Source: Bacteroidaceae bacterium (GTDB taxonomy: Bacteria; Bacteroidota; Bacteroidia; Bacteroidales; Bacteroidaceae). From it: a stretch of DNA of 64,000 nucleotides. Shown here one piece after another: positions 27,183 through 37,423 of the stretch; the stretch's first letter is position 1, and the number at the start of each line of letters is the position of its first letter. A model generated the notes under the pieces. The model was not told the origin of the DNA and ran no database searches. It saw only the letters and a list, made by a program, of their open reading frames with translations. The DNA lies in NCBI GenBank assembly GCA_017617315.1, contig JAFZWM010000018.1:1-64000 (forward strand), written 5' to 3'. The position numbers and the translations under genes are program-made.

Positions 27183-27225
27183 CTTTATTGGTAAACATTT
27201 TAATATAAATCTTATAATTAAATCA

Positions 27226-30200
27226 TTACAAATCCTTTCCGTGACAATTCTTGTACTTCTTGCCGCTTCCGCAAGGACAAGGATCGTTACGGCCAATCTT
27301 CGGACCTTCGTTCACGATTGGAGTGCGCTGAACCTCGCGTGTGTCGCGGCTTGCAGCATTTCGCTGTGCAGCCTCGCGAGCCTCGTCAATGTCAACCTTT
27401 GTCTCGGTGTACTGCTGGCGTGGAGCAGGACGCTCTGGCTCAGCCTCGCGCAACTCAGGGGCAGCAGAACCGTTCTCTTCGTTAGGTGCTGCAACTGGAA
27501 TCTGAGCACGCATAAGCACAGAAGTTGCATCGTTGTAGATCTTGTCGACCATAGAGTCGAAAATCTTGGCACTCTCAAGCTTGAAAATCAAAAGCGGATC
27601 CTTCTGCTCGTAGCTTGCATTCTGAACCGAATGTTTCAACTCGTCGAGGTCGCGAAGGTTCTCCTTCCAGCCCTCGTCGATAGAGTGAAGAAGAATTATC
27701 TTCTGGAACTGCTTTACAACGCTCTTGCACTCAGTCTCGTAAGCCTCCTTCATTGAGCACTGAACATTGTACATGCGCTTTCCGTCAACGATTGGAATCA
27801 TGATGTTCTCGAACATCTGACCCTGTGGAGACTCGTAAGCGTTCTTTATTACAGGATATGCGATGCTTGCAATTCTGTCTGAACGACGCTTGAATACATC
27901 CATAACGGCTGCATAAGTATCGTCCTCGAGTTTCTCGCGTGGAACAGTCTCGAACTCATCCTGAGTGAATGGACACTCCATTGCGAAGACCTCAATCATC
28001 GACTCTTTGATTCCTTCGTAATCATTGTTCTTGATGATTGTGATTACGCGGTCCCATATCATATTGGCGATATCGTTACCGATGCGCTCACCCATCAACG
28101 CGTGACGACGCTTCTCGTAGATAACGGTACGCTGACGATTCATAACATCATCATACTCAAGCAGATGCTTACGGATACCGAAGTTATTCTCCTCAACCTT
28201 CTTCTGAGCGCGCTCGATTGAGCGTGAAATCATAGGATGCTCAATCATATCGCCTTCCTCGTAGCCGAAACGGTCCATAACGCTGGCGATACGCTCGCTT
28301 CCGAACAGACGCATCAGGTTATCCTCGAGAGATACGAAGAATACTGATGAGCCCGGGTCGCCCTGACGACCGGCACGACCACGCAACTGGCGGTCTACAC
28401 GACGGCTCTCATGACGCTCTGTTCCGATGATTGCAAGACCTCCGGCAGCCTTAACCTCGTCGGTAAGCTTGATATCGGTACCACGACCTGCCATGTTTGT
28501 TGCGATTGTAACGACACCGAGTCCGTTAATGCTCTTACCAGCCTCGGCAACGACCATAGACTCGCGTGCGTGCTCCTTGGCATTAAGCACCTGACAAGGA
28601 ATGTGACGCATGTCGAGCATTCGCTTCAGCAACTCTGAAATCTCGACAGATGTTGTACCCACAAGAACAGGACGACCAGCCTCGCGCATCTTCACAACCT
28701 CTTCGATTACGGCTGTGTACTTCTCGCGCTTAGTCTTGTAAACGCGGTCGTTCATATCAATACGAGCCACAGGGCGGTTTGTAGGAATCTCAACGCAATC
28801 GAGCTTGTAGATGTCCCAGAACTCGCCTGCCTCGGTTGTTGCAGTACCGGTCATACCAGCAAGCTTGTGATACATACGGAAGTAGTTCTGCAAAGTGATT
28901 GTTGCAAATGTCTGAGTTGCAGCCTCGATGGTTACGCCTTCCTTAGCCTCGACAGCCTGATGCAAGCCATCGCTCCAACGGCGGCCTTCCATTATACGGC
29001 CTGTCTGCTCGTCAACAATCTTAACCTTTCCGTCGATAACAACATACTCGGTATCTCTCTCGAACATTGTGTATGCCTTCAGCAACTGCTGAATTGTATG
29101 AACTCGCTCGCTCTTTGTAGAATAGTCGGCAAATGCGCTATCCTTCTTCGCAACGAATTCCTCTTCTGTAATCTTGCCGGCAGCCTTATCCTTTTCAAGG
29201 TCTGAAAGAATAGAGGTGATGTCTGGCAATACGAACAGCTGATCATCGTGAACAAGGTCGGCAAGGAATGCGTTACCCTTGTCTGTAAGGTCTACGCTGT
29301 TCTGCTTCTCGTCGATAACGAAGTACAAAGGCTCTACAGCCTCCGGCATACGGCGGTTGTTGTCGCGGATGTACTCTTCCTCTGTCTTCAGCAGCTTGTT
29401 CTTTATGCCCTGCTCGCTGAGGAACTTGATGAGCGGCTTGTTCTTTGGCAATGCCTTGTGGCTACGGAACAACGACAAAGCTCCGGCCTCAACCTGCTTT
29501 GAATCGCTGCTCGCCATAAGGTTCTTAGCCTCGGCAAGATATTCTGTAGCCAACTTGCGCTGAACAGCCACGAGCTGCTCAACAAGAGGCTTGTATTCGT
29601 TAAACAACTGCTCTACATCGCCCTTTGGAATTGGACCTGAGATGATAAGCGGTGTACGGGCATCATCGATAAGCACAGAGTCGACCTCATCGACGATGGC
29701 ATAGTTGTGCTGACGCTGAACAAGGTCGGCAGGACTTGTTGCCATATTGTCGCGAAGATAGTCGAAACCGAACTCGTTGTTCGTACCAAATGTAATATCG
29801 GCTCTGTACGCCTTTCTACGAGCCTCAGAGTTTGGCTGATGCTTGTCGATGCAGTCGACAGTAAGTCCGTGGAACTGGTAGAGAGGGCCCATCCATTCAG
29901 AGTCACGCTTAGCCAGATAGTCGTTCACAGTTACTACATGAACGCCGTTACCTGTCAAGGCATTCAGGAACACAGGAAGGGTTGCAACGAGAGTCTTACC
30001 CTCACCTGTAGCCATCTCGGCAATCTTACCCTGATGAAGCACAACGCCACCAAACAACTGAACGTCGTAGTGAACCATGTTCCACTTCAGGTCGTTACCG
30101 CCGGCAAGCCAGTGGTTATGATAGATGGCCTTGTCGCCGTCAATCTCAACAAAATCCTTTGTTGCAGCCAGTTCACGGTCGTAGTCGGTTGCAGTAACCT

Positions 30201-30582
30201 CTACAGTTTCGTTCTGGGCAAAGCGGCGTGCTGTATCCTTAACGATGGCATATACAACAGGAAGAATCTCTGTCAGGCCTTCCTCAAGTTTGTCGAGAAC
30301 CTGCTTCTCAATCTTGTCAATCTGCTCAAAGATTGGCTGACGGTTTTCGAGTTCAGTCTCCTCGATCTTAGCCTTCAGTTCGTTGATTTTGCTTCTCTCC
30401 TCAGCAACCTTGTCTTTGAGAAACTGCTGAAGTTCCTTAGTCTTTGCGCGAAGCTCATCGTTAGATAGTTTCTCTATTTCAGGATAAGCAGCCTTAACCT
30501 TTTCAACCCAAGGCTGAATAGCCTTCATATCTCGAGTTGATTTATTACCAAACAACTTGGCTAATAAAGCATTGAAATTCAT
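27226..30582 (-). CDS. secA: Protein translocase ATPase SecA
   Basis: The 1118-residue motor protein drives preproteins through the SecYEG channel. The ATPase site has MATGEGKT (190-197) and [15 protein letters not shown] (DEAD-type Walker B); the second helicase half includes [15 protein letters not shown] and [13 protein letters not shown]. The C-terminus ends with the zinc motif [13 protein letters not shown], which contacts SecB or lipids and ribosomes. About 220 residues longer than E. coli SecA because of Bacteroidetes-type insertions, including a charged coiled region near 60-105. It starts 6 bases after the DUF4105 gene, so they share a transcript. Confidence 0.98.
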   Translation of the reverse strand: MNFNALLAKLFGNKSTRDMKAIQPWVEKVKAAYPEIEKLSNDELRAKTKELQQFLKDKVAEERSKINELKAKIEETELENRQPIFEQIDKIEKQVLDKLEEGLTEILPVVYAIVKDTARRFAQNETVEVTATDYDRELAATKDFVEIDGDKAIYHNHWLAGGNDLKWNMVHYDVQLFGGVVLHQGKIAEMATGEGKTLVATLPVFLNALTGNGVHVVTVNDYLAKRDSEWMGPLYQFHGLTVDCIDKHQPNSEARRKAYRADITFGTNNEFGFDYLRDNMATSPADLVQRQHNYAIVDEVDSVLIDDARTPLIISGPIPKGDVEQLFNEYKPLVEQLVAVQRKLATEYLAEAKNLMASSDSKQVEAGALSLFRSHKALPKNKPLIKFLSEQGIKNKLLKTEEEYIRDNNRRMPEAVEPLYFVIDEKQNSVDLTDKGNAFLADLVHDDQLFVLPDITSILSDLEKDKAAGKITEEEFVAKKDSAFADYSTKSERVHTIQQLLKAYTMFERDTEYVVIDGKVKIVDEQTGRIMEGRRWSDGLHQAVEAKEGVTIEAATQTFATITLQNYFRMYHKLAGMTGTATTEAGEFWDIYKLDCVEIPTNRPVARIDMNDRVYKTKREKYTAVIEEVVKMREAGRPVLVGTTSVEISELLKRMLDMRHIPCQVLNAKEHARESMVVAEAGKSINGLGVVTIATNMAGRGTDIKLTDEVKAAGGLAIIGTERHESRRVDRQLRGRAGRQGDPGSSVFFVSLEDNLMRLFGSERIASVMDRFGYEEGDMIEHPMISRSIERAQKKVEENNFGIRKHLLEYDDVMNRQRTVIYEKRRHALMGERIGNDIANMIWDRVITIIKNNDYEGIKESMIEVFAMECPFTQDEFETVPREKLEDDTYAAVMDVFKRRSDRIASIAYPVIKNAYESPQGQMFENIMIPIVDGKRMYNVQCSMKEAYETECKSVVKQFQKIILLHSIDEGWKENLRDLDELKHSVQNASYEQKDPLLIFKLESAKIFDSMVDKIYNDATSVLMRAQIPVAAPNEENGSAAPELREAEPERPAPRQQYTETKVDIDEAREAAQRNAASRDTREVQRTPIVNEGPKIGRNDPCPCGSGKKYKNCHGKDL

Positions 30583-30588
30583 TATATT

Positions 30589-31806
30589 TTACTTTTTATA
30601 TTTTAGAAATTGATAATATGCCGGCACAGCCGAGCGTGACAGCAGAAGCATTACAAGAAGATAGTGTGGAAGAACGAACTTCTGCGGGACGAGTGGCATT
30701 GCTACCAGAAACAGCGCGATGACAACAAAGGCAAATCTGTGATAGGCACACTCTTTGTTCTTCACTCCCCTATTTATAATATAAGGTATGGCAATCAGAG
30801 GCAAAGGATTGAAAACCCACACCAACCAATTGCTGTCAACGGTTGGATGTACCGAACATGTTGCAAGAAAGGCAATTATGCATCCTGCCAATCCCTGCGC
30901 CAGATATACTATTGAGTTAACTATCCAATATGAAGTTTTTTTCTTGAATTCGTAGTAGCAGGCAACAACCGACAGCAGCAGAAGAACCGCAAACACGGTA
31001 GAAGGCGTCAAAACCGTTACTACTGGCTTCAGCGTATCTTCCGATGCAGCCACAACTACATTGTCAGATGCAACTACTGCCTCTCCGCTGCCCTTCTTCG
31101 CCTTGCGGAAACTCGACGACAGATATTGCGGGGCAAACATCTTCTTCTTGTCGGTTATGCAGGCGTCCGCGCCGCTTCCAAGAAGCATGTCTATGCCAAA
31201 CGAGTTCCAAGGGTCGAAGCTGTTGTAATGATGAATTATGTCGCGATACGAAACAGTCTCGTCGGCAGGCACATCGGCATCGAAGCCGTTGTACTTAATG
31301 CCGCCGTCGATGCTTCCTTCAATCATGTCTCTTGCACGAAGCGTGCAGTTGTCATAGAAGAAGTTGTATCGGTAGATTCTGTTCTCTGGCTGAAAATTGA
31401 TGCACAGCGACTGGAAAAGCCTTACTTTCTCATCAGATGTAAGATTGAGCACCTGCTCCCTCACCTCCGAGCCTCTGCGCGCATACGACGAACGGAAATA
31501 CTCAAACGGCTCAATGCCGAGCTGATAGTCGGTCTCGCCCTTTATGAAACGATACACGAAATTGGGCGTGTTAAAGTCGAACACGCCGTAGTTGAACGTA
31601 ATATCAGTTCCGCGATTGTTGTTGAAGCGGATAGCCGTATGACCGTACTGCTCATACACCTCCCTGCCCCCGCTGCAAGTTAGCAGACTAACGGTTGCAG
31701 AATCGGCATGAAAATCATCGGCAGCAACAGGCATAGACATGCTCGCCAACAAAAGAAATGTCAGCAACTGATAAATAGCATCTGTTTTCTGTACCCTATG
31801 TTTCAT
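30589..31806 (-). CDS. DUF4105 (Lnb N-terminal-like) membrane protein
   Basis: A signal peptide (MKHRVQKTDAIYQLLTFLLL..., ending near PVAAD) is followed by a periplasmic DUF4105 domain (SVLLTC-type strand, YGHTAIRF, YGVFDFNTPNFVYRFIKG, YNFFYDNCTLRARD) and four or five C-terminal helices. The H and C in YGHTA and DNCT are conserved and may be catalytic; related Lnb domains act as glycosidase or lipid-processing partners, but the function here is unknown. I start at the ATG at 31806, as the frame's earlier start (31848) lies upstream of the -7 box. It is followed directly by secA. Confidence 0.8.
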   Translation of the reverse strand: MKHRVQKTDAIYQLLTFLLLASMSMPVAADDFHADSATVSLLTCSGGREVYEQYGHTAIRFNNNRGTDITFNYGVFDFNTPNFVYRFIKGETDYQLGIEPFEYFRSSYARRGSEVREQVLNLTSDEKVRLFQSLCINFQPENRIYRYNFFYDNCTLRARDMIEGSIDGGIKYNGFDADVPADETVSYRDIIHHYNSFDPWNSFGIDMLLGSGADACITDKKKMFAPQYLSSSFRKAKKGSGEAVVASDNVVVAASEDTLKPVVTVLTPSTVFAVLLLLSVVACYYEFKKKTSYWIVNSIVYLAQGLAGCIIAFLATCSVHPTVDSNWLVWVFNPLPLIAIPYIINRGVKNKECAYHRFAFVVIALFLVAMPLVPQKFVLPHYLLVMLLLSRSAVPAYYQFLKYKK

Positions 31807-31817
31807 AAAATCACGTG

Positions 31818-31825
31818 CAAAAATA
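31818..31825 (-). promoter_or_regulatory. -7 element before the DUF4105-secA operon
   Basis: Minus-strand TATTTTTG, only 11 bases from the start codon at 31806, implying a very short or absent leader. Confidence 0.6.
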
Positions 31826-31910
31826 GTGTTTTTAGAGTACACATGCACTAAAACTCAAAAAAAAATTCACAAAATAAGTAAGAAAACTATGAATATAAGG
31901 TTTTTTAATT

Positions 31911-31918
31911 TATTTTTG
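31911..31918 (+). promoter_or_regulatory. -7 element before coaX
   Basis: TATTTTTG, 21 bases before the GTG at 31940. It excludes the longer ATG-initiated reading frame, whose starts at 31826 and 31889 lie upstream of it. Confidence 0.6.
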
Positions 31919-31939
31919 CATCGTAAAAGCGTGGATTAC

Positions 31940-32659
31940 GTGAATTTGATTATTGACATAGGTAACACAACCGCGAAGATTGCGGTTTTTGAAAAAAACG
32001 AGATGGTGGATGTAATAAACGACTCCAACTCTTCGTTCTATCATCTGGAAGAGTTGATACAAAAGTATCAGCCAACCAAAGGCATATTATCAACGGTAGT
32101 TCCGCTTACTGATGACATAGAACGCCAGCTTACAGGACTTCCGTTCAAGATGATGAGACTCGACGCTACGACTAACATTCCGGTGCAGAACATGTACCAC
32201 ACACCCAACACACTTGGGTCGGACAGACTGGCAGCCGTCGTCGGGGCATACACGCAGAACAGCACACGCAACATCCTCGTTGTTGATGCCGGAACATGTA
32301 TAACATACGAGTTCCTCGACAGCGAAGGAAGGTACTGGGGAGGCAACATCTCACCCGGACTGAACATCAGAATGAAGGCTATGCACGCGATGACAGCCTC
32401 ATTGCCCGAGATAACACTCGACGGCGAGACGCCCGACTTCGGGTTCGACACCACGACGGCACTGCGCTCGGGAATAATAAAAGGAGTAACTATGGAAATT
32501 GAGGGATACATCCGTAAAACAAAGGAAAAGCATCCCGATTTAATGGTTTTTTTAACAGGTGGCGACTCGGCATGGCTTGCCAGCAACCTTGACGGCACCA
32601 TTATAACAAACAAAAATTTAGTATTAATTGGCCTAAACAGGATTTTGGATGAAAATTAA
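31940..32659 (+). CDS. coaX: Type III pantothenate kinase
   Basis: Phosphorylates pantothenate with ATP, the first step of coenzyme A synthesis. The start (VNLIIDIGNTTAKIAVF), the NTLGSDRLAAVVGAY segment and VVDAGTCITYEF are the three motifs of the ASKHA-fold CoaX kinases, which are not inhibited by CoA. I place the start at GTG 31940 (239 residues), the usual length; a GTG at 31931 is a close alternative. The stop overlaps the next gene by 11 bases, implying coupled translation of the envelope cluster downstream. Confidence 0.9.
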   Translation: MNLIIDIGNTTAKIAVFEKNEMVDVINDSNSSFYHLEELIQKYQPTKGILSTVVPLTDDIERQLTGLPFKMMRLDATTNIPVQNMYHTPNTLGSDRLAAVVGAYTQNSTRNILVVDAGTCITYEFLDSEGRYWGGNISPGLNIRMKAMHAMTASLPEITLDGETPDFGFDTTTALRSGIIKGVTMEIEGYIRKTKEKHPDLMVFLTGGDSAWLASNLDGTIITNKNLVLIGLNRILDEN

Positions 32660-33971
32660 CGGAACGTTGAGCTGCATCTTGATGCTGAGCCTGCTCGCAG
32701 GCAACGCGAAAGCGCAAAACGGTGTTTCTACACCATACTCAAGATACGGTTTTGGAAAATTATCCGATGCTACTTCGGGGTTCGCTTCGGCAATGGGTGG
32801 TATAGGATACGGCATACGCGAAAATGGTAAGGTAAACACGCTCAACCCTGCATCATACTCGGCTGTCGACTCGCTCACATTCATTTTTGACGCAGGTGTA
32901 TCGTTAGAGAACGTGAACTATTCATACGGTAAGAACAAGACCAACAAGAAGAATTCAAGCTTCGACTACCTCACAATGCAGTTCAGGGCTTGGAAGAATC
33001 TTGGAATGACGGTCGGCGTGCAGCCTTTCTCTCGCATCGGATACGAGGCAAGCGCTACGTCCGACATCGAGGGCTCAAGGGATGACTATAACCCTAACAA
33101 CTACACCTCTACAGCCTCTTACAAAGGCTCGGGTGGATTACACAAGGCTTTCGTTGGAGCGGGCTACCGAATCCTCGACAATCTTTCGGTGGGTGCCAAC
33201 TTCTCTTATATGTTCGGAGATGTTCAGCATACCATCACATACACACCAAGTTTGTCGAGCTCGTATATCAACTACAGTTTGTATTCCGCAAGCATCTCTA
33301 CATACAGCATCGACTTGGGTGCGCAGTACACTCTGAAAATGGATGCCAAGAGAAGCCTGACAATAGGTGCGGCTACCACTCTGGGACACGCCACAAACAA
33401 CGATGCATTGTTGTACGAGACATTGATGGACAGCAGCGGTGACACTATATATTCGAACAGAACGGCGGCTAAGGAAGCATTCGAACTGCCGCTGACTATC
33501 GGCGCAGGTGTAACTTATAGATACGACAACCGTCTTACTATTGGAGCTGATTACACTCTGCAAAAATGGGGCGACTGCAAATTCCCGATGAAGGAAGATG
33601 CAGCAAACGGCATAGCCTACGCCTCAAGAACAGGCTATCTGCTAGACAGAAGCAGGGTTGCCGTGGGAGCGGAATACATTCCGAATCCGGTGAGCCGCAA
33701 GTATCTTAGAAGAGTTAAATACCGCTTAGGTGCATCATATTCAACTCCATATATAAAAGTAAACGGAGCAGATGGTCCAAGAGAAATAAGCGTAACCGGC
33801 GGTTTTTCGCTGCCGATACAGAACCAGATTAACAATCGTTCGTGCCTGAACATTTCCGCACAGTGGGTAAACAGCAAGTCATCGGCAATAGGCCTGACAG
33901 AGAATTATCTGCGTGTTTGCGTGGGACTCACATTCAACGAGAGATGGTTCATGAAGTGGAAATTCGATTAA
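32649..33971 (+). CDS. FadL/OmpP1-like outer-membrane beta-barrel protein
   Basis: A 440-residue protein with a signal peptide (cleavage near NAKAQ-N) and a barrel-rich sequence with alternating aromatic and polar strands. The GVSTPYSRYGFG start and SAMGGIGYGIRENGKVNTLNPASYSA resemble the Bacteroidetes FadL/OMPP1-type transporters. It would bind or import hydrophobic compounds at the outer membrane. Overlaps coaX by 11 bases; a 66-base gap follows before the TPR gene. Substrate unknown. Confidence 0.8.
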   Translation: MKINGTLSCILMLSLLAGNAKAQNGVSTPYSRYGFGKLSDATSGFASAMGGIGYGIRENGKVNTLNPASYSAVDSLTFIFDAGVSLENVNYSYGKNKTNKKNSSFDYLTMQFRAWKNLGMTVGVQPFSRIGYEASATSDIEGSRDDYNPNNYTSTASYKGSGGLHKAFVGAGYRILDNLSVGANFSYMFGDVQHTITYTPSLSSSYINYSLYSASISTYSIDLGAQYTLKMDAKRSLTIGAATTLGHATNNDALLYETLMDSSGDTIYSNRTAAKEAFELPLTIGAGVTYRYDNRLTIGADYTLQKWGDCKFPMKEDAANGIAYASRTGYLLDRSRVAVGAEYIPNPVSRKYLRRVKYRLGASYSTPYIKVNGADGPREISVTGGFSLPIQNQINNRSCLNISAQWVNSKSSAIGLTENYLRVCVGLTFNERWFMKWKFD

Positions 33972-34037
33972 ACACTATAATAGAGAAAAATAAGGAGAGT
34001 AAGAAATTATTATTAAAAAACTAAATCTCATTATACA

Positions 34038-35372
34038 ATGAACGTTAAAAATCTTGCATGCATTGCTGCACTTGCATTTGCAGCTACAGGTAATGCTTTC
34101 GCTCAGGACGATTGCATGAGCAACATGAGTATCTATCAGGAGTACTACAAGCAGAAGAACTATAAGGATGCATATCTTCCTTGGAAAGCTGTGATGGATA
34201 ACGCAAGTTGCAAGCACAACATGGCACTTTATCAGAAAGGTGCAACGATTCTTCAGAATCTTGTATATTCAGAGACTAACGCCGCTAACAAGAAGGCTAA
34301 GTTTAACGAGCTTATGGCTTTGTGGGACGAGAGAATCTCAAAGCTCGACCAGCTTAACGCAACAGTTCGTACAAAGAGTACCCTTGGTGATATGTACTGC
34401 CGTAAGGCTTACGACTACATCACTTACGGTGCTGGCTGTGGCGCAAACAACGACGTAGCTTACACTATGTTCCGCAAGGGTATCGACATCATCGCCCAGA
34501 AGGACGACGAGAACGTACAGGGATTCGTTCTTTCTAAGTACTTCGACGTTTCATACGCTAAGTATCAGGCTGATCCAGAAGGCTTCCGCGAGCAGTTCTT
34601 GAAGGACTACATGGAGACTACTGAGATTTGCGAGAAGATGCTTGCTGCTGCCAACAACGAGCCAAACCCTGCAAAGGCTAAGCAGATTGTTGACCAGTAC
34701 GACCCTGTACAGAGCAACGCCGAGGCAACACTTGCTGTATCTAAGGCTGCTGAGCCAGAGATGCTTAACAAGATGTTTACTCCTAAGGTAGAGGCTAACA
34801 AGAACGATGCTGACTACTTGAACTCAGTATTGTCAATCATGTCTGCAAACAACGCAACCAAGTTCGAAACTTACTACAAGGCTGCTAAGTATGCACACGC
34901 TATCAAGCCTACTTACGAGTCAGCTATCGGTTGTGCTGCTGATGCAAACCGCAACAATCAGGCTGCTGCAGCTGCCAAGTTCTACGATCAGGCTCTTACT
35001 CTCTGCCCTAACGAGCAGCAGAAGGCCAAGATTTGTTTGCAGGTTGCAAAGGCTATGCTTAAGAGTGGTAACACAAGCAACGCTGAGAAGTATCTTTCTC
35101 AGGCTACAACAATCACTCCAGCACTTGCAGGTAAGGCAGATATGGTTCGCGCACAGATTGCTGCTGTAAACGGTAACTACGACAACGCTATCAACTTCAG
35201 CAACAAGGCTGCTCAGGAAGACGTAACTCTTACTGGTCAGGCTGAGCGTTTGAACAAGCAGATGGCTGAAGCTAAGGTCAAGAAGGCTGCTCAGGATAAG
35301 TACAACGCAGCAGTTAAGGCTGAGCAGGCTAAGAAGGCTAAGGAAGAGGCTTTCTGGAAGGGCGGCAAATAA
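34038..35372 (+). CDS. Secreted TPR-repeat protein
   Basis: The 444-residue protein has a signal peptide (cleavage near AFAQ-D) and about eight TPR-like helix pairs (for example KAAKYAHAIKPTYESAIGCA and AAKFYDQALTLCPNEQQKAK). The C-terminus is a highly charged Lys/Ala/Glu helix. TPR proteins scaffold envelope complexes; the partner here is not known. Codon use is strongly biased (GCT, AAG, AAC, GTA), as in highly expressed genes. In a cluster with coaX, an OMP and lptC. Confidence 0.82.
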   Translation: MNVKNLACIAALAFAATGNAFAQDDCMSNMSIYQEYYKQKNYKDAYLPWKAVMDNASCKHNMALYQKGATILQNLVYSETNAANKKAKFNELMALWDERISKLDQLNATVRTKSTLGDMYCRKAYDYITYGAGCGANNDVAYTMFRKGIDIIAQKDDENVQGFVLSKYFDVSYAKYQADPEGFREQFLKDYMETTEICEKMLAAANNEPNPAKAKQIVDQYDPVQSNAEATLAVSKAAEPEMLNKMFTPKVEANKNDADYLNSVLSIMSANNATKFETYYKAAKYAHAIKPTYESAIGCAADANRNNQAAAAAKFYDQALTLCPNEQQKAKICLQVAKAMLKSGNTSNAEKYLSQATTITPALAGKADMVRAQIAAVNGNYDNAINFSNKAAQEDVTLTGQAERLNKQMAEAKVKKAAQDKYNAAVKAEQAKKAKEEAFWKGGK

Positions 35373-35393
35373 TTTCTTGTGTTGAAATATTCA

Positions 35394-36023
35394 ATGACAA
35401 GCAGTTACAGACATTTAAATATCAACAATATAAGCATAACAGCGGCAATCATAGCCGTTGTTATGCTTCTTTCGTTTTCCGGTTGTTTGGGCGAGAAAAA
35501 GCACATGGCACCAGCCGTGAGCAATCGCGACCAACTGCCAATACTGAAGTCGAAAGGCGTGTCAACGCTAATCTCAGACAGCGGCGTGATAAGATACAAA
35601 ATCGTAGCCGAAGAATGGTATATCTACGACAAGACCGATCCGTCTAAATGGAGTTTTGAAAAAGGGCTCTACCTTCAGAAATTCGACCAGAAATTCCATG
35701 TAGACGCGAGCATTCAGGCCGATACAGCCTACTTCTACGACCAGAAAAAGTTGTGGGAACTGAAAGGCAACGTATTTATCCGCAACCAAAGGGGCGACAG
35801 GTTCTACACCGAACTACTCTTCTGGGATCAGATTACGCACAAAATCTACTCGCCTATCCACGTCAGGATTGAAGGCATAGAACGCCGGCTTGAAGGAGCC
35901 GACTTCACCGCCAACGAGGAGATGACCGACTATATGTTCCACAAGGCAAGCGGTGCCCTTCCTATGGAAGACAAGCAAGCCAACAACGACTCGATAAAGC
36001 GCGCCATGGTGCGCCCATCATAA
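35394..36023 (+). CDS. lptC: LPS export periplasmic protein LptC-like lipoprotein
   Basis: About 209 residues from the ATG at 35394, with an N-terminal membrane/lipobox segment (ITAAIIAVVMLL, LSFSGC) and a beta-jellyroll OstA/LptC domain (KSKGVSTLISDSGVIRYKI, QADTAYFYDQKKLWELKGNVFI). LptC takes LPS from the inner-membrane LptBFG complex and passes it to LptA. A GTG at 35379 in the same frame is possible but adds only five residues. It is 21 bases after the TPR gene and 18 before the CNNM gene. Confidence 0.85.
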   Translation: MTSSYRHLNINNISITAAIIAVVMLLSFSGCLGEKKHMAPAVSNRDQLPILKSKGVSTLISDSGVIRYKIVAEEWYIYDKTDPSKWSFEKGLYLQKFDQKFHVDASIQADTAYFYDQKKLWELKGNVFIRNQRGDRFYTELLFWDQITHKIYSPIHVRIEGIERRLEGADFTANEEMTDYMFHKASGALPMEDKQANNDSIKRAMVRPS

Positions 36024-36041
36024 TCCTACTCAAGGCACAGA

Positions 36042-37322
36042 ATGACACTGTTAACAATATTCATAGAAATAATCGTAGCCATCATATTTTCAGGGTTCTT
36101 CTCTGGAATGGAGATTGCTTTCGTCTCGTCGAGCAAGCTGCGCTTCGAGATGGACAAGAGCGAGAAGAGCATAACGTCGCACATTCTGTCGCATTTCTAC
36201 CAAAAGCCAAACGAGTTCATCTCTACCCTTCTTGTGGGCAACAACATCTCGCTCGTAATCTATGGTATCCTGATGGCACAGGTAATCACCACAATCTTCG
36301 GAAACTATCTGAACCTGCGATTCGACAACAACGAGGGTACACTCGTGATGATTCAGACAATTATCTCGACTGTGCTAATCCTCTTTACGGGCGAATTTCT
36401 GCCAAAGACCCTGTTCAAGATAAATCCGAACAGGATGCTTACGCTGTTTGCCGTTCCGGCCTTCGTATGCTACATAGTTCTCTACCCAATTTCGAAAATT
36501 GCCACCGGCATCTCGAAGGTATTCCTTCTGATGTCGGGCACAAAGATAAACAAGAAGGAGACCGCCAAGGCTTTCACGAAAGTAGACCTCGACTACCTTA
36601 TCCAGTCGAGCATCGACAACACGAAGGACGACAAGGAAATAAACGACGAGGTTAAGATTTTCCAGAACGCGCTCGACTTCTCGAACGTGAAAATCAGAGA
36701 CTGCATCGTGCCGAGAACCGAAATCCAGGCGGTAGAGGTAAACTCGTCGATTGACGTTCTGCGCTCGCACTTCATCGAGAGCGGAAACTCGAAAATCATC
36801 ATTTACAAAGAAGACATCGACCACATCATAGGCTACATTCACTCGTCGGAACTGTTCAGGCATACCGACGACTGGAACAAGAATCTGCGCGACATTCCAA
36901 TCGTGCCCGAGACGATGGGCGCGCAAAAACTGATGAAGCTATTCATCAAGAACAAGAAGAGCATAGCCGTGGTTGTTGACGAATTTGGCGGAACATCGGG
37001 CATCGTTACGCTCGAGGACTTGGTGGAGGAAATCTTCGGCGACATTGAAGACGAGCACGACAACACCACCTACATTGCCAAGCAAACCGGCGAGCACGAC
37101 TACGTGCTGTCGGCACGTCTGGAAATAGAGAAAGTAAACGAGAAGTTCGACCTTGAGCTTCCCGAGAACGACGAGTATCTGACCATCGGAGGTCTGATTC
37201 TGCATCAGTATCAGAGTTTTCCGAAACTGCACGAAATAATAACTGTAGGACGCTATCAATTCAAAATTCTGAAGGTTACAAACACGAAAATCGAGCTTGT
37301 GCGCCTAAAAATTATTGAATGA
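36042..37322 (+). CDS. CNNM/CorC-type (hemolysin family) membrane protein
   Basis: A 426-residue protein: DUF21 membrane domain of about four helices (IIVAIIFSGFFSGMEIAFVSSSK), two CBS domains (around 205-325, including RDCIVPRTEIQAVEV and VVDEFGGTSGIVTLEDLVEEIFG) and a C-terminal CorC/HlyC domain. Proteins of this type are linked to magnesium/cobalt efflux, and GldE-like members to gliding in related phyla. It is in the same envelope cluster as lptC. Substrate is inferred from the family only. Confidence 0.88.
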   Translation: MTLLTIFIEIIVAIIFSGFFSGMEIAFVSSSKLRFEMDKSEKSITSHILSHFYQKPNEFISTLLVGNNISLVIYGILMAQVITTIFGNYLNLRFDNNEGTLVMIQTIISTVLILFTGEFLPKTLFKINPNRMLTLFAVPAFVCYIVLYPISKIATGISKVFLLMSGTKINKKETAKAFTKVDLDYLIQSSIDNTKDDKEINDEVKIFQNALDFSNVKIRDCIVPRTEIQAVEVNSSIDVLRSHFIESGNSKIIIYKEDIDHIIGYIHSSELFRHTDDWNKNLRDIPIVPETMGAQKLMKLFIKNKKSIAVVVDEFGGTSGIVTLEDLVEEIFGDIEDEHDNTTYIAKQTGEHDYVLSARLEIEKVNEKFDLELPENDEYLTIGGLILHQYQSFPKLHEIITVGRYQFKILKVTNTKIELVRLKIIE

Positions 37323-37365
37323 GTTAAAAATACATTAAAAATTCACATTATTAATACTTTTTTTG

Positions 37366-37373
37366 TATCTTCG
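37366..37373 (+). promoter_or_regulatory. Weak -7 element before the PpiD-like gene
   Basis: TATCTTCG, one mismatch from the consensus, 50 bases before the start. Confidence 0.4.
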
Positions 37374-37423
37374 TGCGCTAATTCTTAAAAACAAGGAAAA
37401 AATAATAATAAAAAAATAATAAA

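Noticed and set aside
29707-30468. 253-codon plus-strand frame opposite secA
   Set aside because: No recognisable motif and fully inside secA; a shadow frame. The same applies to the frame at 27109-27756.
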